Source: JADKCL01 sp031415375
Lineage (GTDB): Bacteria; Bacteroidota; Bacteroidia; J057; JADKCL01
Length of the DNA stretch: 64,000 nucleotides
Direction of reading: 5' to 3'
Assembly: GCA_031415375.1 (NCBI GenBank)
Contig: JANORP010000005.1
Coordinates: forward strand, 1 to 64,000
Made by a program: the position numbers and the translations under genes. A model generated the notes under the pieces. That model saw nothing but the letters and a program-made list of their open reading frames with translations. It was not told the origin of the DNA and ran no database searches. Positions 63,625 to 64,000 of the stretch are shown here, piece after piece; positions within the stretch are counted from its first letter, which is position 1, and each line of letters opens with the position of its first letter.

Positions 63625-64000
63625 ATGAATCGTGAAGAAAGCAAAGAGGGGTTAGGAGAATTCAAAATCACTCACGTCCCCATGCGAATTGGGATCACTC
63701 AACAGACGATGTATCGTGCGATCAACAACGAAAAAATAGGCAATGCGTTACGCTATTTTGCGCAACATATCCCCTACTTACCTTCGATGAAGGCCATTAA
63801 GTTGTTGTTTTTTCTAGACTTGTATGCCGTTTTGGAAAAAGGCGTGCCCATCACATGGCTAGAATACAAAGCTTGGAAATTTGGCCCAGTACCAAGCAGC
63901 ATTTGGGCCGAGTTGCGCCATGGGGTCATCACCGTGGATCAAGCCATAGGCGATTGCTCACTCGACGACTACCTAGACATACAGAGGTTTGAAAATGAAG
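63625..64000 (+). CDS. Panacea/SocA-domain antitoxin-like protein (partial)
   Basis: The gene runs off the end of the window; 125 codons are visible. Residues 40-100 carry the Panacea (DUF4065/SocA) pattern: AIKLLFFLDLYAVLEKGVPI followed by TWLEYKAWKFGPVP. Proteins with this domain neutralise a wide range of toxins encoded next to them, the first known case being SocA, which delivers SocB to the ClpXP protease. The visible N-terminus (about residues 1-40) lacks an obvious DNA-binding motif. Its partner toxin, if any, would lie to the right of the window. Confidence 0.8.
   Translation, partial: MNREESKEGLGEFKITHVPMRIGITQQTMYRAINNEKIGNALRYFAQHIPYLPSMKAIKLLFFLDLYAVLEKGVPITWLEYKAWKFGPVPSSIWAELRHGVITVDQAIGDCSLDDYLDIQRFENE

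Overview
The window looks like the chromosome of a member of the Bacteroidota, probably from the Saprospirales/Chitinophagales side. At least ten secreted proteins end in a type IX secretion (T9SS, Por) C-terminal sorting domain, mostly around a PNP turn. There are SusC-like TonB receptors, a DUF5777 barrel and a PorE-like protein. Most starts lack a Shine-Dalgarno sequence, and several promoters match the Bacteroidota TTTG-N19/20-TAnnTTTG pattern. I see no rRNA, tRNA, CRISPR array, integrase or transposase. The species cannot be named from what is here.

Left third (1-24 kb). The first 229 bases are a perfect 94-bp inverted repeat around a 41-base loop, cut by the window edge. A secreted serine hydrolase follows, then a restriction-modification pair whose endonuclease is broken by a one-base slip in a T8 run, then TspO and a T9SS-sorted protein. 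A two-gene RNA/DNA break-repair operon (ATP-dependent polynucleotide ligase plus HD-Pnk) sits at 6.5-8.5 kb. Next are a beta-helix surface protein, a RelE/ParE toxin with a likely antitoxin, a lipoprotein, a large T9SS protein with dockerin-like loops, a GmrSD-type (DUF262/DUF1524) nuclease, a PlsC acyltransferase behind an M1 aminopeptidase, and RecG.

Middle (24-44 kb). This part is dominated by exported proteins, several in paralogous pairs: two adjacent 376-aa T9SS proteins, two adjacent TonB-dependent receptors, and two ~260-aa T9SS proteins either side of a PrxQ/Bcp peroxiredoxin. A CoA-transferase/Rieske pair, an OafA-type acyltransferase and a DUF5777 barrel with a cytochrome-like lipoprotein come next. 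Class I fructose-1,6-bisphosphatase is followed by PspA and by a small protein that shares PspA's C-terminal tail.

Right third (44-64 kb). A RhuM-family gene is followed by another pair of large T9SS proteins, a 2-oxoacid dehydrogenase E2, CinA, a Kup potassium transporter, ExbB/ExbD, a DUF6970-like lipoprotein, a methyltransferase coupled to a YD-repeat protein, and a probable envelope operon (934-aa coiled-coil protein plus a PorE-like OmpA protein with a very acidic tail). The last gene, cut by the window end, is a Panacea/SocA-type antitoxin-like protein with an unusually clear promoter and ribosome binding site.

Defence and stress genes (R-M, HD-Pnk/ligase, ParE module, GmrSD, RhuM, Panacea) are scattered among housekeeping and surface genes rather than gathered into one island. 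The candidates I rate most worth a second look are the coiled-coil/PorE-like pair, the PspA-tail protein, the cytochrome-like lipoprotein with an expanded heme motif, the HD-Pnk/ligase operon and the edge palindrome.
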